Shown here piece by piece: positions 26,464 to 34,104 of a DNA stretch of 64,000 nt. Where the stretch lies: contig CAWCOF010000004.1 in NCBI GenBank assembly GCA_963797005.1, positions 124,001 through 188,000 of the forward strand, read 5' to 3'. The notes under the pieces are model-generated. The model did no database searches, had not been told where the DNA came from, and saw only the letters and a list, made by a program, of their open reading frames with translations. Each line of letters begins with the position of its first letter. Within the stretch, counting starts at the first letter, position 1. Position numbers and translations under genes: made by a program. Source of the stretch: AWTP1-13 sp963797005 (GTDB lineage Bacteria; Pseudomonadota; Alphaproteobacteria; Rhizobiales; Hyphomicrobiaceae).

Positions 26464-27312
26464 ATGTCAACCGCCATTCCATTCCGCAAGATGAACGGCA
26501 TCGGCAACGAGATCCTCGTGGTCGATCTGCGCGGCAGCGGCCTGGTGTTCAGCGGTGACCAGGCCCGTGCCATTGCCGAACGGCCGAATTCGCATTTCGA
26601 CCAGATGATGGTCCTGCATGCGCCCAAGACCGCGGGCACGGAAGCCTATGTGCGCATCTACAATACCGACGGCTCGGAGGCGGAGGCCTGCGGCAACGGC
26701 ATGCGCTGCATCGGCTGGACGGTGGCGGAAAAGAGTGGTCGCAAGGCGCTCAAATTCGAGACCAAGGCCGGCGTGCTCGAGGTCGGCGTCGGCGGCATGG
26801 ACAAGATCAGCGTCGACATGGGCAAGCCGCGCTTCGGCTGGCAGGACATTCCGCTGGCGGAGCCTTTTCATGACACCCGGACGATCGAGCTGCAGATCGG
26901 CCCGATCGACAAGCCGATGCTGCACTCGCCGTCGGTCGCCAATATCGGCAACCCGCACGCGGTGTTCTGGGTCGACGACGTCCAGGCTTACGATCTCGGG
27001 CGCATCGGGCCGTTGCTCGAGAACCATCCGCTGTTCCCCGAGCGGGCCAACATCTCGCTCGCCCACGTCACGGCGCGGGATGCCATCACGGTGCGCACGT
27101 GGGAGCGGGGCGCGGGCCTGACCAAGGCCTGCGGCAGCGCGGCCTGCGCCGCAGCCGTGTGCGCGGCGCGCAAGGGACTGACGGGCCGGCAGGTGAAGGT
27201 GACGCTGCCGGGCGGCACGCTCAACATCGATTGGCGCGCCGACGACCACATCTTGATGACCGGGCCGGTGGCGCTCGAGCACGAAGGCGTGCTCGAGCTG
27301 GCGGCTGTGTAG
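26464..27312 (+). CDS. dapF: Diaminopimelate epimerase
   Basis: DapF converts LL- to meso-diaminopimelate for lysine and peptidoglycan synthesis. The 282-residue protein has the two active-site cysteines in EACGNGMRC (near residue 78) and KACGSAACA (near 222). Supporting motifs are FRKMNGIGNEILV and GNPHAVFWVDDV. It stands first in the dapF-mtaB-ftsY series common in Rhizobiales, here separated from mtaB by a block of palindromic repeats. Confidence 0.95.
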   Translation: MSTAIPFRKMNGIGNEILVVDLRGSGLVFSGDQARAIAERPNSHFDQMMVLHAPKTAGTEAYVRIYNTDGSEAEACGNGMRCIGWTVAEKSGRKALKFETKAGVLEVGVGGMDKISVDMGKPRFGWQDIPLAEPFHDTRTIELQIGPIDKPMLHSPSVANIGNPHAVFWVDDVQAYDLGRIGPLLENHPLFPERANISLAHVTARDAITVRTWERGAGLTKACGSAACAAAVCAARKGLTGRQVKVTLPGGTLNIDWRADDHILMTGPVALEHEGVLELAAV

Positions 27313-27344
27313 TCCCATGAGCGATCGGCAAGCGCCGCGCGGAT

Positions 27345-27610
27345 CCCTCTCCCCATCGTGCCGAAGGCGCGTCTCGGACACGACGTGCGGAGGGGCTAGG
27401 GGTGGGGGGAGTTCTCCCTCTCCCCGCTTGCCCTCGGGCCATCCGCGCAGGGTTGGTGTCCACGCGGAGCCCGAGGGCGTGCGGGGAGAGGGTCGGGGTG
27501 AGGGGCAGATGCAGACGCCGGAGCAAGCTTCTGCCCCTCACCCTAACCCTCTCCCCATGCTGAAGAAGCATGGGGAGAGGGGATTTGCTCTCGCCCCCAC
27601 GCAGGGGGAG
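27345..27610. repeat. Cluster of REP-like palindromes between dapF and mtaB
   Basis: The stretch has repeated CCCTCTCCCC and GGGGAGAGGG units: near 27346, 27418, 27484, 27548 and 27572. Several are in opposite orientations and able to form hairpins (for example CTCTCCCCATGC facing GCATGGGGAGAG at 27550-27580). No gene is seen in 27313-27627. Confidence 0.75.
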
Positions 27611-27627
27611 GGGCGCGGCGGGCGCGC

Positions 27628-28884
27628 ATTGTCACGCTGGGGTGCAGGCTCAACGCCTTCGAGTCGGAGGTGATGCGCGGCCATGCGGCAGCCGCCGGGC
27701 TAGGCGATGCGGTTATCGTCAACACCTGCGCGGTGACCGGCGAAGCCGTGCGCCAGGCGCAGCAGGCCATCCGCAAGCTGCGGCGGGAGAGCCCGCACGC
27801 GCGCATCGTCGTGACGGGCTGCGCCGCCCAGACCGATCCCGACCGCTTCGCCGCCATGCCCGAGGTCGACCACGTCGTCGGCAATGCCGAGAAGATGCGC
27901 GTCGAGACATTCCAGGGCTTGAGCGTCGCCGGCAGCCCGCGCGTTGTGGTCAACGACATCATGTCCGTGCGCGAGACCGCTTCCGCGATGATCGAGGGCT
28001 TCGGCTCGCGCGCACGCGCCTACGTGCAGGTCCAGAACGGCTGCGACCACCGCTGCACCTTCTGCATCATTCCCTATGGGCGTGGGCCATCGCGGTCGGT
28101 GCCGGCCGGAGAGGTGGTGGCGCAAATCCGGCGGTTGCTGGAGGCGGGCTGCGTCGAAATCGTGCTGACCGGCGTCGATCTCACCTCCTATGGCGGCGAT
28201 CTGCCGGGCGACATGACGCTCGGGCGGCTCGTCGGTCAGATCCTGCGCCACCTGCCGGAGCTCGAGCGCCTGCGCCTTTCCTCCATAGATCAGGTCGAGG
28301 CCGATCCGGACCTGATGCGGGCGATCGCCGAGGAGCCGCGGCTCATGCCGCACCTGCATCTGTCGTTGCAGTCGGGCGACGACATGATCCTGAAGCGCAT
28401 GAAGCGGCGGCATTGTCGCGCGGACGCCGTACGCTTCTGCGAGCAGGCGCGGCGGCTGCGGCCGGATCTCGTTTTCGGCGCCGACCTGATCGCGGGCTTT
28501 CCGACGGAGACGGAGGCGATGTTTGGCGGGTCGGTGCAGTTGATCGATGATTGCGGCCTGACGTATCTGCACGTGTTCCCGTTTTCGCCGCGTGCGGGCA
28601 CGCCGGCTGCACGCATGCCGCAGGTGGGTCGGGCGGTCGTCAAGGAGCGGGCGGCGCGGCTGAGAAGCAAGGCGCAAACAGCTCTGGCCGGCTACCTGGC
28701 CGGTCAAATCGGGCGGGTGACAGAATTGCTGATCGAGCGAGAGGGAATTGGGCGCATGCCCGGTTTTGCCGAGGTCGCACTTGCCGCGCCGGAACCTCCA
28801 GGACGCCTGGTGCAGGCCCGCGTCACCGCGTCCGACGGCAGACGGTTGCAAGGCGAGCGCATCGCCCCCAGGTGTGCCGCGTGA
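27628..28884 (+). CDS. mtaB: tRNA threonylcarbamoyladenosine methylthiotransferase MtaB (start codon unclear)
   Basis: MtaB adds a methylthio group to t6A37 of tRNA. It has the MTTase N-terminal cysteines TLGCRLN, NTCAVTG and GCAAQ, the radical-SAM motif CDHRCTFCIIPYGRG, and a C-terminal TRAM-like end. The conserved frame starts at or before IVTLGCRLNAFESEV, encoded from 27628. That frame has no ATG, GTG or TTG between an upstream stop near 27540 and 27669. The first GTG (27670) and ATG (27673) would drop the first cluster cysteine. Either an ATT at 27628 is used, or the REP cluster has displaced the true start. The 3' end overlaps ftsY by 4 bases. Confidence 0.88.
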   Translation: MVTLGCRLNAFESEVMRGHAAAAGLGDAVIVNTCAVTGEAVRQAQQAIRKLRRESPHARIVVTGCAAQTDPDRFAAMPEVDHVVGNAEKMRVETFQGLSVAGSPRVVVNDIMSVRETASAMIEGFGSRARAYVQVQNGCDHRCTFCIIPYGRGPSRSVPAGEVVAQIRRLLEAGCVEIVLTGVDLTSYGGDLPGDMTLGRLVGQILRHLPELERLRLSSIDQVEADPDLMRAIAEEPRLMPHLHLSLQSGDDMILKRMKRRHCRADAVRFCEQARRLRPDLVFGADLIAGFPTETEAMFGGSVQLIDDCGLTYLHVFPFSPRAGTPAARMPQVGRAVVKERAARLRSKAQTALAGYLAGQIGRVTELLIEREGIGRMPGFAEVALAAPEPPGRLVQARVTASDGRRLQGERIAPRCAA

Positions 28885-29954
28885 GCGACAAGTCGGAAAA
28901 GTCCAAGGGGCTGTTCGGTCTGTTCCGCCGACAGGCGGAGCCTGCCGCGCCGCCGCCGCAAGAGGGTGCCGATGCACCTCAAGCCGCGACCGACGCCGCG
29001 GTTGCGGCGGCACCCGAAGCCGCTGAGCCGCCTCCGGCCAAGCGGGGCTGGCTGCAGCGCCTCAAGGCCGGCCTGACCAAAACCTCTGCCCGGCTGTCGG
29101 AGGACATCACGGGCCTGTTCACGAAGCGGAAGCTCGATGCGGATACGCTGGAGGATCTGGAGGACCTGCTCATTCAGGCAGACCTGGGCGTCGAGACCGC
29201 CATGCGCATCACCTCGGAGCTGTCCAAGGGCCGCTATCAGAAGGGCATCGCGCCAGAGGATGTGCGCGCGGTGCTGGCGGCCGAGGTAGAGCGCACGCTG
29301 GCGCCTGTCGCCAAGCCGTTGGAGATCGGCGGCGCGCACAAGCCGCACGTGATCCTCGTCGTCGGGGTGAACGGCACCGGCAAGACCACGACCATCGGCA
29401 AGCTGGCGCAAAGGTTCGTGCTGGAGGGTCGCAAGGTCACATTGGCGGCCGGCGACACGTTTCGCGCTGCAGCCATCGATCAGCTCAAGATCTGGGGCAC
29501 GCGCACGGGCGCGGAGGTGGTGGCGGGCTCGGTCGGCGCCGATGCTGCCGGCCTGACGTTCGATGCCCTCAGCCGCGCGCGCGAGAATGGCAGCGATGTG
29601 TTGCTTATCGACACCGCCGGCCGGCTGCAGAACAAGCAGGCGCTGATGGACGAGCTCGAGAAGGTGATTCGAGTGATCCGCAAGCTCGACCCGAGCGCGC
29701 CGCACCAGGTGCTGCTGGTGCTGGACGCCACCACCGGCCAGAACGCGCTTAACCAAGTCGAGGTTTTCAAAGACAAAGCCGGCGTCACCGGCCTCGTCAT
29801 GACCAAGCTCGACGGCACCGCCAGGGGCGGAATCCTGGTCGCAATTTCGGCCAAGTTCGGCCTTCCAGTCCATGCCATCGGCATTGGCGAGGGCGTCGAG
29901 GACCTGGCCGCATTCGATGCGGGAGAATTTGCGCGCGCCATCGCATTGAGCTAG
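28881..29954 (+). CDS. ftsY: Signal recognition particle receptor FtsY
   Basis: FtsY docks SRP-ribosome complexes at the membrane. The 357-residue protein has an acidic, Ala/Pro-rich A domain (residues about 1-55), the helical N domain, and a G domain. The G domain holds GVNGTGKTTTIGKLA, DTFRAAAIDQL, DTAGRLQNK and TKLDGTARGG. It starts with GTG at 28881 in the GTGA overlap with mtaB (MSDKSEKSKGLFGLF), indicating coupled translation. It is followed directly by two septation-protein family genes. Confidence 0.95.
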   Translation: MSDKSEKSKGLFGLFRRQAEPAAPPPQEGADAPQAATDAAVAAAPEAAEPPPAKRGWLQRLKAGLTKTSARLSEDITGLFTKRKLDADTLEDLEDLLIQADLGVETAMRITSELSKGRYQKGIAPEDVRAVLAAEVERTLAPVAKPLEIGGAHKPHVILVVGVNGTGKTTTIGKLAQRFVLEGRKVTLAAGDTFRAAAIDQLKIWGTRTGAEVVAGSVGADAAGLTFDALSRARENGSDVLLIDTAGRLQNKQALMDELEKVIRVIRKLDPSAPHQVLLVLDATTGQNALNQVEVFKDKAGVTGLVMTKLDGTARGGILVAISAKFGLPVHAIGIGEGVEDLAAFDAGEFARAIALS

Positions 29955-30671
29955 TTGAGCTACCAGAGTGCAGGGAGGGGCTGGGTCTCGGAAGAGCCGC
30001 CTGACAGCGAGGACGTGGCAATAGAGACGATCAGTTGGCGGCGCCGCCACTTTCCGTTCGACGCGGCGCAGACCGTCAATATCGTGGGCGAGATCGGGCC
30101 GCTGTTCGTGATGTTCACGGTGAACGGCATCGGCGGCATCATTGCCGGCACGTGGGCCCTCATTTTTTCGACCGTTCTGTCGCTCGTCGTGACGCTGTGG
30201 GTGCTCGGCAGGCCGCCGGTGATGCCCTTCATCGCCGGCGCCGCCAGCATCAGCTTCGGCGTGCTGACCATTGTCACCGGCAATGCCATGTGGGTGCAGA
30301 TCAAGGTCACCGTGTTCAACGCCCTGGTGGCGCTGGTTCTCTGGCTGGGTCTGAGGTCCGGCCACAATTTCTTCCGTTTCGTCTTCGGCAATACCTTCCA
30401 CTACACGGAAGAGGGCTGGTACAAGCTCACGCGCAATGTGGCGCTGTTTTTCCTCATCACCGCGCTCGTCAATGAAGCTGTGCGGCTGGGTTTCGCGCAC
30501 ACGCATTTCTTCGCGCTGAACCGCGATTTCACGGGCCTCGACATTTGGATCCTGTTCAAGCTCTTCGGCGTCATGCCGGGCACGGCGCTGTTCTTCTGGT
30601 GGCAGGTGCGGCTGTTGCACAAGTATCGCTTGCCCCAACCCGCGGCCAACGTCGCGCCGCGAAGCGAGTGA
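29955..30671 (+). CDS. Septation protein A (YciB/IspZ) family membrane protein, divergent copy
   Basis: The frame begins with TTG directly after the ftsY stop. A GTG within the first 25 codons could also serve, so the N-terminus is uncertain (238 residues at most). It has about five hydrophobic helices, with family motifs GEIGPLFVMFTVNG, TEEGWYKLTRNVALFFLITALVNEAVR and FKLFGVMPGTALFFWWQV. YciB/IspZ proteins act at the division site or envelope. The next gene is a second member, so a duplication is likely. The proximity to ftsY matches the usual ftsY-yciB order. Confidence 0.78.
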   Translation: MSYQSAGRGWVSEEPPDSEDVAIETISWRRRHFPFDAAQTVNIVGEIGPLFVMFTVNGIGGIIAGTWALIFSTVLSLVVTLWVLGRPPVMPFIAGAASISFGVLTIVTGNAMWVQIKVTVFNALVALVLWLGLRSGHNFFRFVFGNTFHYTEEGWYKLTRNVALFFLITALVNEAVRLGFAHTHFFALNRDFTGLDIWILFKLFGVMPGTALFFWWQVRLLHKYRLPQPAANVAPRSE

Positions 30672-30711
30672 ACGACTGGCCCCGCGGCAGAGCCGGCAGA
30701 CGAGGAGCGTG

Positions 30712-31296
30712 ATGAGCGAAGACGTCAAGCAACCGGGCCCCGCGATCGAGACCAGGCACGGACTCAAGCTGCTGATCGAGTACGGGCCGCTGCTGGCGTT
30801 CTTCGTGACGTTCTATATCGGGGGCTTCTTCTGGGCGACCGGCGTCATCATGGTTGCCTCCGTCGCCGCCCTTACCGCCTCCCGTCTGGCGTTCGGCCGC
30901 TTCCTGCCCGTGCCGGTCCTCACGGCCGTGCTGGTGCTGGTCTTTGGCGGGCTGACGCTGTGGCTCGATGACCCGCGTTTCATCAAGTTCAAGCCCACCG
31001 CCATCAATCTGCTCTTCGCCGGCGTGCTGCTGGTCGGCCTGTGGATGCGCCGTCCGCTGCTGAAGCTGTTGTTGGGGGAGGCCTTCAACCTGACGGAAGA
31101 GGGCTGGCGTCGCCTGACGATCCGCTGGATCGTGTTCTTCGTCGTGCTGGCGGGGATCAACGAGGTCGTCTGGCGGAACTTCTCGGACGCCGTGTGGGTG
31201 AACTTCAAGCTGTTCGGCATTTTGCTATTGACCATAGCCTTTGCCATGGCCCAGGTCGGGCTGATCAAGCGCCACGAAGCCGAGCCGCGCAGCTGA
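30712..31296 (+). CDS. yciB: Septation protein A (YciB/IspZ)
   Basis: The 194-residue protein has about five to six transmembrane helices. The family motifs are LLIEYGPLLAFFVTFYIGG, DDPRFIKFKPTAINLLFA, LTEEGWRRLTIRWIVFFVVLAG and NEVVWRNFSDAVWVNFKLFG. It matches standard YciB in length and in the conserved EGW and NE-W-N blocks, unlike the longer preceding copy. YciB interacts with cell-division and envelope proteins. Start at ATG 30712, just after GAGGAGCGTG. It lies 40 bases after the paralogue, probably in one transcript with mtaB and ftsY. Confidence 0.85.
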   Translation: MSEDVKQPGPAIETRHGLKLLIEYGPLLAFFVTFYIGGFFWATGVIMVASVAALTASRLAFGRFLPVPVLTAVLVLVFGGLTLWLDDPRFIKFKPTAINLLFAGVLLVGLWMRRPLLKLLLGEAFNLTEEGWRRLTIRWIVFFVVLAGINEVVWRNFSDAVWVNFKLFGILLLTIAFAMAQVGLIKRHEAEPRS

Positions 31297-31425
31297 CCGG
31301 CTTCGCGCGATTGCGGAAATGGAAACCCTGCGTCTCGCTTTCTGCGCTGGGCCGATCCGGCAGGACGGCCCTTGATTTCCCGACTCGGCGTCGCTATTTC
31401 GCAATCGTTATCACGTAGAATCTAT

Positions 31426-31567
31426 GTCATAAGTACCCGGTCATAAGTGTTTGGTCCGCACAGTGGAACATCTCAACTCCAGATAGAGAATAGGACGCTG
31501 CGACTCGCTTTTTTCGGGAGTAGCGGGCGGTTCTGTCACATGCGGTCTTATATAAGAGTAGTATACT
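31426..31567 (+). promoter_or_regulatory. Candidate operator/promoter region of the MarR gene
   Basis: The 364-base gap before the MarR gene is clearly AT-richer than its surroundings. It holds two GTCATAAGT repeats 14 bases apart (31426-31434 and 31440-31448), a perfect 12-base palindrome TCTTATATAAGA (31546-31557) and an adjacent 8-base palindrome AGTATACT (31560-31567). Such palindromes are the usual binding sites of MarR dimers, so autoregulation is likely. This is inference from symmetry and position. Confidence 0.5.
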
Positions 31568-31660
31568 TCGAGTCGCCCTCCGAGAGACCATCGTCGTGCG
31601 TGGGTCGCCGTCTGAGGCCGTGGCGTCGACTGAGCCCGCACGAGAAAATCCGAAAGAGCG

Positions 31661-32128
31661 ATGAAACGCGACACGAATCTGGACCGACTGCATCGGTCAC
31701 CGATCCATCTTCTGCATCGCGCCGGCCAGTGTGCAGGAGATATCTTTCACGCAGAGATGAAGGACGGCGATCTCACCCCTCGCCAGCTCGCCGTGCTCAT
31801 GACGGTGGCGCAGAATGAGGGGTTGAGCCAGACCGGACTTGTCGACCGCACGGGCATCGATCGCTCGACGCTCGCCGACATAGTCCGGCGCATGCAGCGC
31901 AAGGGCCTGCTGCAGCGCCGCCGCACGAAGGAAGACGCTCGCGCCTATGCCGTGAAGCTGACCGACGAAGGGCGGCGGGTGCTGCGGGTCGCCGAGCCGC
32001 TGTCGAGGCGCGTCGACGACCGCATCCTCGATGTGCTACCGGCGAAGCAGCGCGACCAGTTCGTCAACGACTTGCTGACGATCGTCGATGCGCTGCAGAA
32101 GCTGTCGTCCACCGACGGCAAGCGCTAG
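31661..32128 (+). CDS. MarR family transcriptional regulator
   Basis: This 155-residue winged-helix regulator shows LTPRQLAVLMTVAQNEGLSQ, the recognition helix TGIDRSTLADIVRRMQRKGLL, and the wing RRRTKEDARAYAVKLTDEGRRV. The N- and C-terminal helices fit the MarR dimerisation domain. The ligand and the target genes are unknown. No transporter or enzyme gene is adjacent in the same direction, and the AT-rich upstream gap carries palindromes that may be its own operator. Confidence 0.88.
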   Translation: MKRDTNLDRLHRSPIHLLHRAGQCAGDIFHAEMKDGDLTPRQLAVLMTVAQNEGLSQTGLVDRTGIDRSTLADIVRRMQRKGLLQRRRTKEDARAYAVKLTDEGRRVLRVAEPLSRRVDDRILDVLPAKQRDQFVNDLLTIVDALQKLSSTDGKR

Positions 32129-32135
32129 ATGTGAG

Positions 32136-32268
32136 GATCGTTTCTGATCGAAGCGCTTCGCTTCGATCAGAAACGCGAACCCTGCTCTCAAATCCATGAC
32201 GTAGGGCAGGATTCACGCGTCAGCCATCACGCCGCAGCTGAGATTCAATCCGAAGCGACCCTGCTCCG
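32136..32268. repeat. Repeat family B, copy 2 (between convergent genes)
   Basis: A perfect 15-base stem GTTTCTGATCGAAGC (32140-32154) and GCTTCGATCAGAAAC (32160-32174) is followed by GGGCAGGATTCACGCG and, at the far end, AATCCGAAGCGACCCTGCTCC. It fills the space between the MarR and asd stop codons, where a two-way transcription terminator would fit. Confidence 0.8.
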
Positions 32269-32297
32269 GCCGGGCGGAACCGAGAGGCGGCGCTCGC

Positions 32298-33326
32298 TTA
32301 CGCCGCCTTGCGCAGCAGCTTGCGGTTGATCAGCACCTCGGCGATCTGCACGGTATTCAGGGCAGCGCCCTTGCGCAGGTTGTCGGAGACGACCCACATC
32401 GCCAAGCCGTTCTCGACCGTGGCATCCTCGCGGATGCGGCTGATGTAGGTGGCGTCCTCGCCGGTCGCCTCGATCGGCGTGATGTAGCCGCCGGGCTCGT
32501 GCTTGTCGATGACGAGACAGCCGGGCGCCTCGCGCAGCAGGTCGCGCGCCTCATCCGCCGTGATCGGCTGCTCGAACTCGATGTTCACCGCCTCGCTGTG
32601 GCCCACGAACACCGGCACGCGCACGCACGTCGCCACCACCTTGATCTTGGGATCGAGGATCTTCTTGGTCTCGGCCACCATCTTCCATTCCTCGCGCGTG
32701 TAGCCGTCCTCCATGAAGGCGTCGATGTGAGGAATGCAGTTGAAGGCGATCTCCTTGGAGAACTTCTTGGGCTCGAATTCCTGGCCGGGCACGTACTTGC
32801 CGCGGGTCTGCGACCACAGCTCGTCCATCGCCTCCTTGCCGGCGCCGGAGACGGACTGGTAGGTGGCGACCACCACGCGCTTGATCTTGGCGCGATCGTG
32901 CAGGGGCTTCAGCGCCACCACCAGCTGCGCCGTGGAGCAGTTGGGATTGGCGATGATGTTCTTCTTCCTGTAGCCCGCCACCGCGTCGGCGTTCACCTCC
33001 GGCACGATCAGCGGCACGTCCTGGTCGTAGCGCCAGGCCGAGGAGTTGTCGATGACGACGGCGCCCTTGGTGGCAATGCGCGGCGACCACTCCTTGGAGA
33101 CGGTGCCGCCGGCCGACATCAAGCAGAAGTCGACTTTGGCGAAGTCGAAGGTTTCCAGGTCCTTGCACTTGAGGGTCTTGTCGCCGAAAGAGACGTCCAC
33201 GCCGATCGAGCGGCGCGAGGCGAGCGCGTACACCTCGTTCACGGGGAAGTGGCGCTCGCTCAGGATCGACAGCATTTCGCGGCCCACGTTGCCCGTGGCG
33301 CCGACGATGGCGACGTTATAGGTCAT
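32298..33326 (-). CDS. asd: Aspartate-semialdehyde dehydrogenase
   Basis: Asd reduces aspartyl phosphate to aspartate semialdehyde, feeding lysine/DAP, threonine and methionine synthesis. The 342-residue protein has the NADP site VAIVGATGNVGREML, the catalytic Cys in IIANPNCSTAQLV, and the substrate-binding stretch AYQSVSGAGKEAMDEL-like (read as TYQSVSGAGKEAMDEL). HSEAVNIEF supplies the conserved His. The length fits the non-enteric Asd type. In Rhizobiales it often lies near leuD/leuB; leuD is 6 kb away here. Confidence 0.95.
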   Translation of the reverse strand: MTYNVAIVGATGNVGREMLSILSERHFPVNEVYALASRRSIGVDVSFGDKTLKCKDLETFDFAKVDFCLMSAGGTVSKEWSPRIATKGAVVIDNSSAWRYDQDVPLIVPEVNADAVAGYRKKNIIANPNCSTAQLVVALKPLHDRAKIKRVVVATYQSVSGAGKEAMDELWSQTRGKYVPGQEFEPKKFSKEIAFNCIPHIDAFMEDGYTREEWKMVAETKKILDPKIKVVATCVRVPVFVGHSEAVNIEFEQPITADEARDLLREAPGCLVIDKHEPGGYITPIEATGEDATYISRIREDATVENGLAMWVVSDNLRKGAALNTVQIAEVLINRKLLRKAA

Positions 33327-33525
33327 GGCTCTCTGCTCAAGTCTCGTCCGCTCAACGCCCAGGTGCGCGCGGTTTTGCGCGCGGCTTCAAGTGTAGCGCG
33401 CTTTTACATGCGGGGGCTGCCGCTGTCCACGTTCTGTGCAAGTTTCGTCCCGGCCAGGCCACATTAATTTGTTTACCTTTGCCAAGTGGTGAACGCGCGC
33501 CAACAGTGCTTCGAGGAACGTGGCC

Positions 33526-33996
33526 ATGGCGGTCGGAAGGGCTCTGGCAACGCTTGCTGCTGCGGCCGGCTGCGTGCTGCTCGGCGCGGCCTCGCCGGTT
33601 CCCGCGGCAGCGCCGCCCTGGATGAGCGAGCCGGCCATGCGCGAGGCGTTCATCGGCAGGACGCTCGACGGCCACTATGGCAACGGCGTCGCCTGGACGG
33701 AGGCCTACCTCGCCGACGGCCGGCTCGAGTACCGTGAGGGCGCGCGCCGGGCGACCGGCCGCTGGCATTTCCGCGGCACCCATGTGTTCTGCACTTTTTA
33801 TGATCCGACGGAGCGGTTCGCCGGCGGCTGCTGGAACACGCTCAAGGTCAGTGCCAACTGCTACGAATTCTATCTGGCAGACTTGATCCCCCGGGACGTC
33901 GAGGGGGCGGATCTCGGGGGATGGCTGCTGCGCTGGAATGCGCGCGCCTGGCGGCGGGACGCACCTTCGACCTGCCAGGAGAAGCCGAGCGTCTGA
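33526..33996 (+). CDS. Secreted hypothetical protein
   Basis: Starting at the ATG 33526 the product is 156 residues with a clear signal peptide (VGRALATLAAAAGCVLLGAA), cleaved near ASPVPAAA. The mature part holds GRTLDGHYGNGVAWTEAYLAD, CTFYDP and GCWNTLKVSANCYEFYL, with four Cys that could form disulphides. Similar small secreted proteins occur widely in Rhizobiales without known function. It stands alone between asd and the aldehyde dehydrogenase. Confidence 0.7.
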   Translation: MAVGRALATLAAAAGCVLLGAASPVPAAAPPWMSEPAMREAFIGRTLDGHYGNGVAWTEAYLADGRLEYREGARRATGRWHFRGTHVFCTFYDPTERFAGGCWNTLKVSANCYEFYLADLIPRDVEGADLGGWLLRWNARAWRRDAPSTCQEKPSV

Positions 33997-34104
33997 CAGT
34001 CGGCAGAACCGCGCGAAGCCACGAATCCCCTTGCCTAGAGGACTGGAACTGTCGTTATACGGGCAGCCCCCTTCCCCATCCGCAACTTCTAAAGGAATGA
34101 CAGA

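Noticed and set aside
27317..27673. 118-residue open frame between dapF and mtaB
   Set aside because: It is made of REP palindromes, with a Gly/Arg/Pro/Ser-rich translation, and is out of frame with mtaB.
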